Positions 39,697-48,463 of a stretch of 48,463 bases of DNA are shown here, one piece after another (within the stretch, counting starts at the first letter, position 1; each line of letters starts with the position of its first letter). The stretch comes from CAYUYV01 sp050331455 (GTDB lineage: Bacteria > Pseudomonadota > Alphaproteobacteria > JAJFIK01). Below the pieces are notes generated by a model. It did not search any database. It worked only from the letters and a program-made list of their open reading frames with translations, and was not told where the DNA came from. The DNA is taken from NCBI GenBank assembly GCA_050331455.1, contig JBHJGV010000066.1, forward strand, positions 1-48,463, given 5' to 3'. The position numbers and the translations under genes are program-made.

Positions 39697-41101
39697 CCGG
39701 GATGAGGCGTATGGGGATGATCGGCGAAGGATCAAAAGTCTGATCGCCGCCGGCAGTATGGTGCTCGGCCTGCTGGCGGGTGGCTGCGCCGTGCTGGACA
39801 GTGTGGCCGGAAAGAAAAAGGACGACAGCGGCGAAGACATTGCGCCCAAAAGTCAGCGCATCTCCATTCTCGAGCTGGAGCCGAAACTCGAACCCGACCC
39901 GCGCATCGCCGACCTTGCCGTCACCGTGCCGCCGGCGGTCGTGAACGCCAATTGGTCACAGCCCGGCGGGACACCCCAGAATCATTTCGCGCATTTGACG
40001 CTGGGCGAGATCGCCGCCGGCGACGACAAGGCGCGGCCCAGCATCCTTTGGAGTGTCGATGGCGGGCGTGGATCGAGCAAGGACTCCCCCCTGATCTCTC
40101 CGCCCATCGTGGCCGACGGCCGCGTTTTCGTTCTCGATTCCCGGGTCACCGTGCGCGGCTTTGATCGCAAAACCGGCGAGGAGAATTGGGAGCGGGATTT
40201 GACGCCCGAGGGTGAGAAGTCCCGGGTCGGCTTCGGCGGTGGTCTCGCCTATGGTGATGGCCGCGTCTACACAGTGACCGGCTTCGGCCAGGTGGTCGCC
40301 CTCGATCCGTCAACGGGTGAGGTCGTCTGGGAACGGCGCATCCCGGTTCCCATCCACACCGCCCCCACCTTCAGCGCAGGCCGCCTCTATGTAACGGCGA
40401 CGGACAATCAGCTCCATGCCTATGACGGCAACACTGGAAAAAGTGTTTGGAGTGAGCGGGCCATGTCCGAGGCTGCCGGCATCCTCTCGGCCGTGAGCCC
40501 AGCCGTCGGCAACGGCCTCGTGATTGCACCCTTCAGCTCCGGCGAGGTGGTCGCCTATCGCGAGCAGAACGGCCGGGAGATCTGGGCCGACACATTGGTG
40601 CGCACCCGGAAAGCCACGGCCATGGCCGGGATCACCGACATCGCCGCCCGCCCTGTGATCCATGACGGGCGCGTCTATGCCGTCAGCCATAGCGGCCGGA
40701 TGGTCTCCATTGATCTGCGCACGGGCGAGCGGGTCTGGGACAAGAACATTGCTTCGGTCCAGACGCCCTGGGTGGCCGGCGATTTCCTGTTCATGGTGAC
40801 GGTCGAAAGCGAGCTGCTGTGCATTTCGACCCGCGACGGGCGGATCCGCTGGCTGACCCGCCTCAAGCGCTATGAGGATCCGGACGACCGGGACGATCCC
40901 ATTTCGTGGATGGGGCCACTGCTGCTGAGCAACCGGTTGCTCATGGTCAATTCCCTCGGCGAGATGGCGTTCATTTCACCCAAGAACGGCCAAGTTCTGG
41001 TTGCCTTCGAGGGGCCCGGCGAGATGTTCATTCCGCCGGTCGCGGCCGACGGCACCGTTTATCTGCTCACGGATGATGGAGAGCTTACGGCCATGCGCTG
41101 A
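39683..41101 (+). CDS. bamB: Outer membrane protein assembly factor BamB
   Basis: A lipoprotein of the BAM complex that helps insert beta-barrels into the outer membrane. The 472-residue product has a long basic N-region, hydrophobic core SLIAAGSMVLGLLAGGC and lipobox LAGGC with Cys35. An eight-bladed PQQ-like propeller follows, with repeated VxALDxxTGxxxWxR elements (VVALDPSTGEVVWERRI, LHAYDGNTGKSVWSE, MVSIDLRTGERVWDK). The start overlaps yfgM; GAAGGGGA precedes tandem ATGs at 39683 and 39686. Translational coupling is likely. der follows 75 bases after the stop. Confidence 0.95.
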   Translation: MMGRDRDEAYGDDRRRIKSLIAAGSMVLGLLAGGCAVLDSVAGKKKDDSGEDIAPKSQRISILELEPKLEPDPRIADLAVTVPPAVVNANWSQPGGTPQNHFAHLTLGEIAAGDDKARPSILWSVDGGRGSSKDSPLISPPIVADGRVFVLDSRVTVRGFDRKTGEENWERDLTPEGEKSRVGFGGGLAYGDGRVYTVTGFGQVVALDPSTGEVVWERRIPVPIHTAPTFSAGRLYVTATDNQLHAYDGNTGKSVWSERAMSEAAGILSAVSPAVGNGLVIAPFSSGEVVAYREQNGREIWADTLVRTRKATAMAGITDIAARPVIHDGRVYAVSHSGRMVSIDLRTGERVWDKNIASVQTPWVAGDFLFMVTVESELLCISTRDGRIRWLTRLKRYEDPDDRDDPISWMGPLLLSNRLLMVNSLGEMAFISPKNGQVLVAFEGPGEMFIPPVAADGTVYLLTDDGELTAMR

Positions 41102-41132
41102 CGCGGCCGGGCTCTATCGCGGGGGGCATGAT

Positions 41133-41157
41133 GCCGGGGCGTCCCAGGTGCCCCGGC
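41133..41157 (+). other. Hairpin between bamB and der
   Basis: GCCGGGGC, nine-base loop, GCCCCGGC: a perfect eight-base-pair stem. No T-run follows, so it may attenuate or process the bamB-der transcript instead of terminating it. Confidence 0.45.
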
Positions 41158-41176
41158 TTGAGGACAGTTGATCACC

Positions 41177-42580
41177 ATGACACCGCGAGTGGCCATCATC
41201 GGCCGGCCCAATGTGGGCAAATCCACTCTGTTCAACCGACTGTCGGGCAAGCGGATCGCCATTGTGGACGACCGGCCCGGCGTGACCCGCGACCGGAGGG
41301 AGGCCGACGCCCGGATCGGTGACCTCCCCTTCCTCGCCATCGACACCGCCGGGCTCGAAGACGCCACGGGCACGACCCTCGAAGCGCGCATGCGCAGCCA
41401 GACCGAGGCCGCCATCGCCGAAGCGGATCTGTGCCTCTTCCTCATCGACTCCCGGGCCGGCGTCACGCCCCTGGACCGCCATTTCGCGGACCTGCTGCGC
41501 CGGGCGGCGACCCCCGTTCTTTTGCTTGCGAACAAATGCGAAGGGCAGGCGGGCGACGCGGGCCTCTACGATGCCTATGCCCTGGGTCTCGGCGAACCGG
41601 TCCCGGTCTCGGCGGAACATGGCGAAGGGCTCGGCGATCTCTATACGGCCATGGAGCCCTTTCTTGCCCCGTTCCGCGATGCCCGCGAAGACGCCGCAGC
41701 CGGGGAGAGCGACCCCGCCGAGGGGGAAGCGGAAGACGGGGACGAACCGACGGCCCTCGGCCCCGACCGGCCCCTACGGATCGCCGTATGCGGACGGCCC
41801 AATGTGGGCAAATCGACCCTGATCAACACCATGGTCGGGGAGGACCGCCTGTTGACGGGCCCGGAGGCCGGCATCACGCGCGATGCCATCGCCGTGCCCT
41901 GGGTCTGGGAAGGCCGGCCCCTGCGCCTGTTCGATACGGCGGGCATGCGCCGGCGTGCCCGCGTGACCGGCAAGGTCGAAAAACTCTCCGTAGACGATAC
42001 GCTGCGCTCGATCCGCTTCGCCGAAGTGGTCATCCTGCTGATCGATGCCCAGACCCCCTTCGAGAAGCAGGATCTGGCGATCGCCGACCTGATCATCCGG
42101 GAAGGCCGCGCCCTGGTGATCGGGTACAACAAATGGGACACTGTGGAGGATCGCAACACGGCCCGCCGCGAGGCCCAGGACATGCTGGACCGCCTTCTGC
42201 CCCAGGTGCGCGGGGTGCCTCTGGTCACGCTTTCGGGCGAGCAGGGCAGCGGTATCGACCGGCTCATGGCCACCGTCTTCGACGTCTATGATATCTGGAA
42301 CCGGCGCATCCCCACGGCCCGCCTCAATCAATGGCTCGATGCCGCCCAGGAGCGCCACCCGCCCCCCGCCGCAGGGGGCCGGCGCATCCGGATCCGGTAC
42401 ATGACCCAGGTGAAGGCGCGCCCGCCCAGCTTCGCCGCCTTCACATCCCGGCCCGACGCCCTGCCGGACTCCTATGTCCGTTATCTGATCAATGGCATTC
42501 GGGAGACCTTCGACGTCCCAGCCGTCCCCATCCGGCTGTTCCTGCGAAAGCGGGACAATCCATATGTCAAGGACAAGTGA
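41177..42580 (+). CDS. der: Ribosome-associated GTPase Der (EngA)
   Basis: A 467-residue essential GTPase for 50S ribosomal subunit maturation. It has two G domains: the first opens VAIIGRPNVGKSTLFNRLSG and has DTAGL and ANKCEG; the second has VCGRPNVGKSTLINTMVGE, DTAGM and GYNKWD. An acidic linker (GESDPAEGEAEDGDE) joins them and a KH-like C-terminal domain ends in RKRDNPYVKDK. The ATG at 41177 gives the standard N-terminus (MTPRVAIIGRP); an in-frame TTG three codons upstream is possible. Third gene of yfgM-bamB-der. Confidence 0.97.
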   Translation: MTPRVAIIGRPNVGKSTLFNRLSGKRIAIVDDRPGVTRDRREADARIGDLPFLAIDTAGLEDATGTTLEARMRSQTEAAIAEADLCLFLIDSRAGVTPLDRHFADLLRRAATPVLLLANKCEGQAGDAGLYDAYALGLGEPVPVSAEHGEGLGDLYTAMEPFLAPFRDAREDAAAGESDPAEGEAEDGDEPTALGPDRPLRIAVCGRPNVGKSTLINTMVGEDRLLTGPEAGITRDAIAVPWVWEGRPLRLFDTAGMRRRARVTGKVEKLSVDDTLRSIRFAEVVILLIDAQTPFEKQDLAIADLIIREGRALVIGYNKWDTVEDRNTARREAQDMLDRLLPQVRGVPLVTLSGEQGSGIDRLMATVFDVYDIWNRRIPTARLNQWLDAAQERHPPPAAGGRRIRIRYMTQVKARPPSFAAFTSRPDALPDSYVRYLINGIRETFDVPAVPIRLFLRKRDNPYVKDK

Positions 42581-42679
42581 CGGCCCCGCTCCCGCGCAAG
42601 GCCGGGTCTGGCGCGATGCCCCATTTACGCCTAATTTGAAACGGCGGGGTCTTCTGGCCGCATGAAGGAGGACAGGGGG

Positions 42680-43714
42680 ATGGTGGATCGAGAGCCGGCA
42701 CGGGGTTTCGCCCTCGAAGGGCTTGATGCCACCGATGTGGCACAGCGCCATTTGGGCATTCTGCGCATGATCGCGCCGACGGGTTGGCTCCGCGCGCCCA
42801 CGGAGATGCAGCGCACGGCGGCCCTGGTTGCGACCGGCGTGTCAGGTGACAGCGCCCTGGTCGCGGACCGTGCGATTGCCGCCGGAGACGCCTTTGCCAA
42901 GGGGCTGCCCTTCTGGGTCGGCCTGCGCGGCGACATCAGGATCGCCATTGGCACGTTTCTGGTGGCCTTCGGCCTCACCCCGGAAGACGCGTTGGCCCTG
43001 CGCCAGGCGGTGCGGCGGCGCTATCGCGACGACGGGGCCGGCTATGTCGAACCCCATGCCTTTCTTGCCGCGCTTGTGCATCGCCGCCGTACCGGGCCCG
43101 CGCCCGACACCGCCCTGTCCACCGGTGACGGGGCGGTCACGCGGATCCAGGCATCGATCCGTCTTTTGCGCCAGCGCTACTGGTTCAGCTATTACCACGA
43201 CGTGGCTCCGCTCCTGGCAGCCCAGCCCGGTTCCCTGGACCCTGCGGAACGCTTTGCCGAAAAATTGCGGCGCACCGTTCAGCGGCTCAAGGATGCGGGA
43301 TTTCCATCCTATGCGGATCGTCTGCGCACGGCGCTGATCCTGCTGGCCGCGGGGCCGGAACCGGCGGCCACGGTGCGCCTGATGGAAGATTGGCGCCAGG
43401 GTCTGAAGGGCCAGCCCTTACCCCATAAGCGCCTGGGCAGTGCCGGTCTCGCGCTCATGGCCCTCGGCTGGGGATCGGCCGATCGGGAGGGGCTCGAGGC
43501 TATGGCCCGGCTGTATGGGGGCCTGCGTCACGGCCGGCCCAAGGCCGACCCGGCCACGGCGGTCAATTCCGCTGCCGCCTTGCTCGCGCGGATGGGGCCA
43601 GCCCAGGGGCGCGGACCCCTTGATCCTGACACGGCCTTTTTCCTGTTCGATGCCCAGGCGGCCAGTCTGGCCTGTGCCGAAGGCGCCGCGGCCTCCCAGG
43701 AGGACGAGGATTGA
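42680..43714 (+). CDS. Protein of unknown function, 344 residues
   Basis: I do not recognise this protein. AAGGAGG eight bases before the ATG at 42680 supports the start over an ATG at 42662. There is no signal peptide or clear TM helix. The sequence is mostly helical and rich in Ala, Leu and Arg. Notable segments are LRGDIRIAIGTFLVAFGLTPEDALALRQAVRRRYRDDGAGY, which looks like a helical recognition module, RLLRQRYWFSYYHDVAPLL, and a TPR-like stretch (SAGLALMALGWGSADREGLEAMARLYGGL). It follows der on the same strand by about 100 bases. Confidence 0.75.
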   Translation: MVDREPARGFALEGLDATDVAQRHLGILRMIAPTGWLRAPTEMQRTAALVATGVSGDSALVADRAIAAGDAFAKGLPFWVGLRGDIRIAIGTFLVAFGLTPEDALALRQAVRRRYRDDGAGYVEPHAFLAALVHRRRTGPAPDTALSTGDGAVTRIQASIRLLRQRYWFSYYHDVAPLLAAQPGSLDPAERFAEKLRRTVQRLKDAGFPSYADRLRTALILLAAGPEPAATVRLMEDWRQGLKGQPLPHKRLGSAGLALMALGWGSADREGLEAMARLYGGLRHGRPKADPATAVNSAAALLARMGPAQGRGPLDPDTAFFLFDAQAASLACAEGAAASQEDED

Positions 43715-43753
43715 AAGCTGCCCGGATGTGAAACGTCACTTAAGCGGGGGTAT

Positions 43754-44884
43754 TCATTCGGGCGCCGCGTCCGGAGCATCCGCGAACAGGGACGGGGCCG
43801 ATCCGATCCGGATTCCGGCAAGGGACAGGGTGCCGTTCTTCATGCTGAGCGGCAGAGTGAGATCCTCGCCCTCCTGATGGTCCGCATCCGGGTTGGATTG
43901 GAGGGCCAGCACCGCATGGGTCAGGGCCGCGAAGCTGTGGTCCACAAAGCCGTTGCCGGACAGTCCCGTCAGCACGGCCCCGGGCCGCTCCAGACGGATG
44001 TCGAGGGTGCCCTGGGGCCGGCCGCGGCGATCGAGCGTGACCGAGCCGGCCACATGGGTCGAAACAGGGGCCCAGTCGATCGTGACATCGGCCACGTCCA
44101 CCCGGCCGCCATTGCCGCGCCAGGCCTGCAGCGTTTCCGTTGCCAGCCAGCCATGGGTGTTCGCCGCCTCACGGGGGATCCCGGTGATGGTGAGACGCCC
44201 TTCCGCCCGCTCGAATGTCGTGGACAGGCCGGGCACGAGCGGCAGGCCAGACTCACCGCCTTCGGCCCGTAGACTGATCCGCCGGATGGCGCCGTCCTTT
44301 GTGTCCCCGGGTGTCGTCTCCGTGTCCGGCGCGGAATGGAGTTGGATGCGGCTGATCTTGAACGTATTCCTCGCCGCCGGCGATGAGGTGCTCTTGCCGT
44401 CCGGGTCGACGATCCGGGTGGACCGTTGTCCGGACAGGGCCTGAATGTCGATGGCGAGGCGCCCCAGACCTGCGGCCGTCTCCACAAGGCTGGAGCGGGC
44501 CGCCTCAGCCGTCACGATCACATGGGTCACACGGGTGCGCTCGCGGTCGGCGCGCTCCAGGGTGAGCGTGTGTTCTCCGATGGCTTCGATGATCACGTGG
44601 TTGGACTGGAGGGGCAGGGCATGCACCCGGATGCCGTCGCCCTGCCAGCGCCAAGACCGGGTCTCGTCGCCGCCAGAAAGGTGCGGGCGCTCGATGGTCA
44701 TGCTCAGCCGATAGGGGAATCCGCCGATCCGTACACGGTCATAGGTCGCCTCGAGGCCGGCGGAGCGTTGTCCGTCGATCCAGGTCTGAAGTGCGCCTTC
44801 GAGCCGCTCGGCCGTGGTCGTCCAAAGCCAGCCATAGGCGCCGATCAGCGCAAGAATGAAGCCGATGGGCAGGATGAAGCGCAT
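43754..44884 (-). CDS. DUF2125 family protein
   Basis: A 376-residue protein of an alphaproteobacterial family of unknown function. A single N-terminal hydrophobic helix (FILPIGFILALIGAYGWLW) acts as signal or anchor; the rest is probably periplasmic. The family hallmark is the N-terminal YDRVRIGGFPYRLSMTIERPHL segment near 48-70, followed by beta-rich sequence resembling AsmA/lipid-transfer-like folds. The ATG at 44884 gives the anchor at the very start. It is the last of the minus-strand genes before der's region and runs convergent with the 344-residue protein gene. Confidence 0.85.
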   Translation of the reverse strand: MRFILPIGFILALIGAYGWLWTTTAERLEGALQTWIDGQRSAGLEATYDRVRIGGFPYRLSMTIERPHLSGGDETRSWRWQGDGIRVHALPLQSNHVIIEAIGEHTLTLERADRERTRVTHVIVTAEAARSSLVETAAGLGRLAIDIQALSGQRSTRIVDPDGKSTSSPAARNTFKISRIQLHSAPDTETTPGDTKDGAIRRISLRAEGGESGLPLVPGLSTTFERAEGRLTITGIPREAANTHGWLATETLQAWRGNGGRVDVADVTIDWAPVSTHVAGSVTLDRRGRPQGTLDIRLERPGAVLTGLSGNGFVDHSFAALTHAVLALQSNPDADHQEGEDLTLPLSMKNGTLSLAGIRIGSAPSLFADAPDAAPE

Positions 44885-45026
44885 CGTGATCCTGTCAGTG
44901 TCCTGAGCCCGCTAAGGCCGGGTCGGTCTGCGGACGGCCGCTGCCATGGGCCGGCCGCGACGGGCTGCGAGCCGCCGCCGTCCGTAACGGTGTCTTACAG
45001 GACATGGTCATTCGGGCCAAATCCGG

Positions 45027-47438
45027 TCAACCGCATTTGGAGTAGCCGCAATTCTGGCAGGCATCGCAGCCTTCGCGGCGGATCAGGGCCGGCTGGCTGC
45101 ACCGCGGACAGAGCCGGGCCCCCGGAAGGCTTTGCAGGGACGGGCCCGAAAGGCGGGCGGGCGATCCGCCGGTCTCATCACCCACTCCAAGGGGCAGGGA
45201 TGCGCCTTCCGGTCCGGTCTCGCTGCCGAGCGCGATGGAGGTGTCCTCCGGCAGCCATCCGATGGCTTTCAGATGGCTCTCGATAACGTCTCCGATGGCG
45301 GCAAGCAGCGAGGGCACATAGCGCCCGTTCATCCATTGGCCGCCCCGGGGATCGAAGACCGCCTGGAGTTCCTCCACGACGAAACTGATATCGCCGCCGC
45401 GCCGGAACACGGCGCTGATCATCCGGGTGAGCCCAACGGTCCAGGCGAAATGCTCCATGTTTTTCGAGTTGATGAAGATCTCAAAGGGCTCGCGCCGCCC
45501 GTCCCGCTCGATGTCGTTGAGGGTGATGTAGATGGCGTGGTCGGAGTCGGGCCAGCGGATCTTGTAGGTGCTGCCCTCGAGCACCGCGGGCCGCGCGGCC
45601 GGCGGTGCGCCATCGGCGACGGCGAGGGCACGCTCCGCGTCCCCGGTCACGGTCAGGGCCCGCGAAGGGGTCGCCTCATCTTGGCTCGCGCCGGATGCCT
45701 CGCCTGCGTCCCCGGGCACGGAACCGGCGGCCGGATCGTCCGTTTCCAGACTGAGAACCGAGCCCGTGACCTCGTTGGGCCGATAGGTCGTGCAGCCTTT
45801 ACAGCCCATGGCATAGGCACGGGCATAGACGGATTTGAAGGCCTCGAAACCGATATCGGCGGGCACATTGATGGTCTTGGAGATGGCGCTGTCGATATAG
45901 TCCTGGGCGGCGGCCTGAATGGCCACGTGGTCTTCAGGGCTTATGGTTTGCGCGCTGACGAAGTAATCCGGAAGCGGCGTGTCCGGTCCGAACCGGTCTC
46001 GGAACAGCCGATAGGCATAGTCCTCCACGGGCGCCATGGTGCGGCTGCCGTCCGGGTTCAGGATCGAGCGCTGATAGGTGAAGCTGAACACGGGTTCGAT
46101 GCCGCTTGAGGCGTTCTCAGCGAACAGGGAGATGGTGCCCGTGGGCGCAATCGAGGTGACAAGCGCATTGCGGATGCCATGGGCGGCGAGGCCCGTGCGG
46201 ATCGCCTCGGGCAGCCCCCGGATGGTTTCGCCGGCCAGATAGGCGTCCCGGTCGAACAGGGGAAAGGCGCCCCGCTCGCGGGCGAGATCGATGCTGGCCC
46301 GGTAGGCGCAATCGCGTAAAGACCCGAGCCATTCCCGTGTCAGGCGCACGGCCTCCTCGGAATCATAACGCACACGGCACTGGATCAGGGCATCGGCAAG
46401 GCCCGTGATGCCAAGCCCGATCCGCCGTTTGGCCCGGGCTTCTGCGGCCTGGGCCTCCAGGGGATAGCTGGAGACGTCGACGACATTGTCCATCATCCGC
46501 ACGGCAACCGGCACAAGGGCCTCCAGTGCGGCGGTGTCCAGCGCTGCACCGGGGCCGAACGGGTCCCTGACGAGACGGGCCAGATTGATGGAGCCGAGCA
46601 GACAGGCGCCATAGGGGGGCAGGGGTTGCTCCCCACACGGATTGGTCGCCTGGATGCTCTCGCAATAATGGAGATTGTTCCGGGCATTGACCCGGTCGAT
46701 GAAGATCACGCCGGGCTCGGCATAGTCATAGGTTGCCCGCATGATCCGGTCCCAGAGGGCCCGGGCGTCCACGGTGCGAAAGACCGTCCCTCCGAAGCGC
46801 AGGGGCCAGGGATCGCCGGCCTCGACCGCCGCCATGAAGGCGTCCGTGACGAGGACGGACAGATTGAACATGCGCAGCGCGGCCGCATCGGCTTTTGCGT
46901 CGATGAACGCCTCGATATCCGGGTGGTCGCAGGACAGCGTCGCCATCATGGCCCCGCGCCGGGCGCCGGCGGACATGATGGTCCGGCACATGGCGTCCCA
47001 GACAGTCATGAAAGACAGCGGCCCGGACGCATCGGCCCCGACGCCCCGCACCGGCGCGCCTTTGGGCCTCAGGCTGGAGAAGTCGTAACCGATGCCGCCG
47101 CCCTGCTGCATGGTCAGGGCCGCCTCGCGCAGATGATCGAAAATGCCGCCCATGTCGTCGGGGATTTGCCCCATGACGAAGCAATTGAACAGGGTGACCC
47201 GCCGACCCGTGCCGGCCCCGGCCAGGATGCGCCCCGCCGGCAGAAACCGGAAATCGGACATGGCGTCCTCGAAGCGAGCGGTCCAGCGCGCCCGGTCGGA
47301 GGGGGCTTCGACACTCGCCAGGGCCCGGGCGACCCGTGCCCAGGTCTCCTCGACCCTCATTTCCGTGGGCCGGCCGGTGGCGTCTTTCACGCGATACTTC
47401 ATGTCCCAGATCTCCTGGGAGATGGGCATCCGGGTCAT
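45027..47438 (-). CDS. nrdJ: Adenosylcobalamin-dependent (class II) ribonucleotide reductase
   Basis: The enzyme makes deoxyribonucleotides using vitamin B12 coenzyme, without an oxygen-dependent partner subunit. The chosen ATG has GGAG seven bases upstream and gives 803 residues, the shorter NrdJ type. Active-site residues: Cys86 (LFNCFVMGQ), Asn266-Cys268-Glu270 (ATNPCGEQPL), Cys279 (GACLLGSINL), and the phosphate loop APTGTISLFA. A variable acidic/Ala-rich insert lies near 600-650. The C-terminus is a zinc-finger-like cysteine cluster (LCPRCSQPALIRREGCDACQ), typical of B12 RNRs. I see no cobalamin riboswitch upstream. Confidence 0.96.
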   Translation of the reverse strand: MTRMPISQEIWDMKYRVKDATGRPTEMRVEETWARVARALASVEAPSDRARWTARFEDAMSDFRFLPAGRILAGAGTGRRVTLFNCFVMGQIPDDMGGIFDHLREAALTMQQGGGIGYDFSSLRPKGAPVRGVGADASGPLSFMTVWDAMCRTIMSAGARRGAMMATLSCDHPDIEAFIDAKADAAALRMFNLSVLVTDAFMAAVEAGDPWPLRFGGTVFRTVDARALWDRIMRATYDYAEPGVIFIDRVNARNNLHYCESIQATNPCGEQPLPPYGACLLGSINLARLVRDPFGPGAALDTAALEALVPVAVRMMDNVVDVSSYPLEAQAAEARAKRRIGLGITGLADALIQCRVRYDSEEAVRLTREWLGSLRDCAYRASIDLARERGAFPLFDRDAYLAGETIRGLPEAIRTGLAAHGIRNALVTSIAPTGTISLFAENASSGIEPVFSFTYQRSILNPDGSRTMAPVEDYAYRLFRDRFGPDTPLPDYFVSAQTISPEDHVAIQAAAQDYIDSAISKTINVPADIGFEAFKSVYARAYAMGCKGCTTYRPNEVTGSVLSLETDDPAAGSVPGDAGEASGASQDEATPSRALTVTGDAERALAVADGAPPAARPAVLEGSTYKIRWPDSDHAIYITLNDIERDGRREPFEIFINSKNMEHFAWTVGLTRMISAVFRRGGDISFVVEELQAVFDPRGGQWMNGRYVPSLLAAIGDVIESHLKAIGWLPEDTSIALGSETGPEGASLPLGVGDETGGSPARLSGPSLQSLPGARLCPRCSQPALIRREGCDACQNCGYSKCG

Positions 47439-47742
47439 AACAGGCTCCGTGGGCTGGTCTGAAGGTGGGGTGCAGATCGGCCGATGGGGGGCGGCCACTC
47501 AGATGTCTACAATGAACCGAGCCGAGCCGTTAAAATGTTCTTTTTTTGTTCGGTTGTCCAGCTCGGATGAAAGGTCGGGCGCGGCCGGTGTTCCGAAATT
47601 TGGGGGCAGATCTGTGGAAGGCCGGTAAAATTCCATCCACAGGCGACGGGCCATCCCCGTAAACCCCAGGATCATCCACAGGGCATGGTTCAGGTGCCAA
47701 ACTTGTTCACCTTTTCCACCACGTTTTTCACAGCCGGACGCG
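47439..47742. promoter_or_regulatory. nrdJ upstream region with DnaA-box-like 9-mers
   Basis: About 300 bases without a gene. An AT-rich patch (TTAAAATGTTC, then TTTTTTTG) lies at 47530-47549. Sequences close to TTATNCACA lie at 47672-47680 (TCATCCACA, one mismatch), 47724-47732 (TTTTTCACA, one mismatch), 47633-47641 (CCATCCACA), 47704-47712 and 47712-47720 (two mismatches each). They may be DnaA sites controlling nrdJ; I could not find a clear NrdR box. Confidence 0.35.
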
Positions 47743-48453
47743 TCACGCCATGGGAGGGGTGTCTGCGAGGCGGGACGAAGCGACCTCAATCTGGTCCGTG
47801 AGGTCGTTCAGGAACCGATCGCGGCCCAGTCCCGGGGGAATCGGTTCTTGAACCTCGATCGTAATCGTGCCGGGCCGAAACGCAAAGCCCCTGGCAGGCC
47901 AGCACAGACCGGAATTCAGGGCGACGGGCACGCAGGTCACACCCAGGGACCGGTACAGGGCGGCCACGCCGGGCTTGTAAGGGATTCGCTCCCCGGGCTG
48001 GGTGCGGGTTCCTTCGGGGAAAATCACGATCGGCCGGCCCTGGGCGATGGCCCGCGACGCGTCCTTGAGCAGCGCCCGCAGGGCCGATGCCTTGGCGTCC
48101 CGCTCGATCCCGATCATCTCCAGCTTGCGCCCATACCAACCGTAAAAGGGGACCTTGAGCAGTTCCCGCTTCATTACGACCGTCGGGTCCGGGACAAGGT
48201 CGAACACCTTGATCGTGTCCCACATGGCCTGGTGTTTCACGGCGATCAGCACGGGGCCGGGCGGGATGCGCTCCAGGCCCCGCACGATCACCCGCACCCC
48301 GATGAAATGGCGAAACCCCCAAAGGACCAAACGGCGCCAAAGGGTGGCCGGCGCGGCAGCCACGCGGCGCGGCAGGGCGAACACGGGCAGGGTCGGCACC
48401 CCGATGACGATCGTCAACAGAACCATCCAGGCCATGAACGCCGCGATGCGCAC
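47743..48453 (-). CDS. plsC: 1-acyl-sn-glycerol-3-phosphate acyltransferase
   Basis: The enzyme acylates lysophosphatidic acid to phosphatidic acid at the inner membrane. The 236-residue product starts with a TM helix (AWMVLLTIVIGVPTLPVFAL). The catalytic motif is His74-x4-Asp79 in VKHQAMWDT, the substrate motif is FPEGTR at 145-150, and VPVALNSG follows. The start taken is a GTG at 48453, which fits the family N-terminus; the frame stays open to the window edge, so a start just outside cannot be excluded. Confidence 0.93.
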   Translation of the reverse strand: MRIAAFMAWMVLLTIVIGVPTLPVFALPRRVAAAPATLWRRLVLWGFRHFIGVRVIVRGLERIPPGPVLIAVKHQAMWDTIKVFDLVPDPTVVMKRELLKVPFYGWYGRKLEMIGIERDAKASALRALLKDASRAIAQGRPIVIFPEGTRTQPGERIPYKPGVAALYRSLGVTCVPVALNSGLCWPARGFAFRPGTITIEVQEPIPPGLGRDRFLNDLTDQIEVASSRLADTPPMA

Positions 48454-48463
48454 GGGATGGGCC

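Noticed and set aside
47439..47742. Cobalamin riboswitch before the B12-dependent ribonucleotide reductase
   Set aside because: I looked for the B12-box core and the long paired leader and did not find them; a covariance-model scan would settle it.

Overview
This window reads as chromosomal DNA from a GC-rich alphaproteobacterium. The evidence is the block chvI-chvG-hprK-EIIA-HPr-ahcY with pckA divergent to it, the short alphaproteobacterial form of HPr kinase, a DUF2125 protein, a B12-dependent ribonucleotide reductase and a mitochondrial/Rickettsia-like isocitrate dehydrogenase. I would not name a genus. A TonB receptor paired with a sodium symporter, and a very large calcium-binding type I secretion substrate, fit an aquatic organism, but that is inference. 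I saw no rRNA, tRNA, CRISPR array, insertion sequence or phage gene.

Layout. 1-4.9 kb: the 3' part of a membrane-anchored TIR-domain gene running off the left edge through a Val-Gly hexanucleotide repeat, methylmalonyl-CoA epimerase, an exported barrel-like protein and an M28 peptidase. 4.9-10.6 kb (minus strand): response regulator ChvI, sensor kinase ChvG, HPr kinase, a mannose-type EIIA, HPr and S-adenosylhomocysteinase, i.e. envelope/acid sensing joined to the incomplete regulatory PTS. 11.5-17.9 kb: pckA, an unrecognised 573-residue protein, an OxyR-like regulator that lacks the peroxidatic cysteine, and divergent from it a predicted NAD-dependent isocitrate dehydrogenase; an OxyR-type palindrome lies between the last two. 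17.9-21.4 kb (minus): a probable operon of two short-chain dehydrogenases, a 2-hydroxychromene-2-carboxylate isomerase-like protein and an HSL-type esterase.

22.1-28.3 kb: one 2074-residue gene. It encodes seven FG-GAP repeats, nine Ig-like domains, seven more FG-GAP repeats, a short RTX segment and a type I secretion tail: a dumbbell of two predicted integrin-like propellers joined by an Ig rod. No type I exporter lies nearby. This is the most distinctive object in the window. 28.4-35.7 kb: two divergent glutathione transferase-like genes, a DedA-family membrane protein, and a TonB-dependent receptor followed at once by a sodium:solute symporter and a terminator.

35.9-48.5 kb: L-2-hydroxyglutarate oxidase with a small cytochrome c, an exported TPR protein, the conserved outer-membrane/ribosome assembly block yfgM-bamB-der, an unrecognised 344-residue protein, a DUF2125 protein, class II ribonucleotide reductase (with DnaA-box-like 9-mers upstream) and a 1-acylglycerol-3-phosphate acyltransferase reaching the right edge. 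Short in-frame tandem repeats recur (6 bp in the TIR gene, 15 bp in an SDR gene, 18 bp at the end of yfgM), plus a 16-bp array upstream of chvI.
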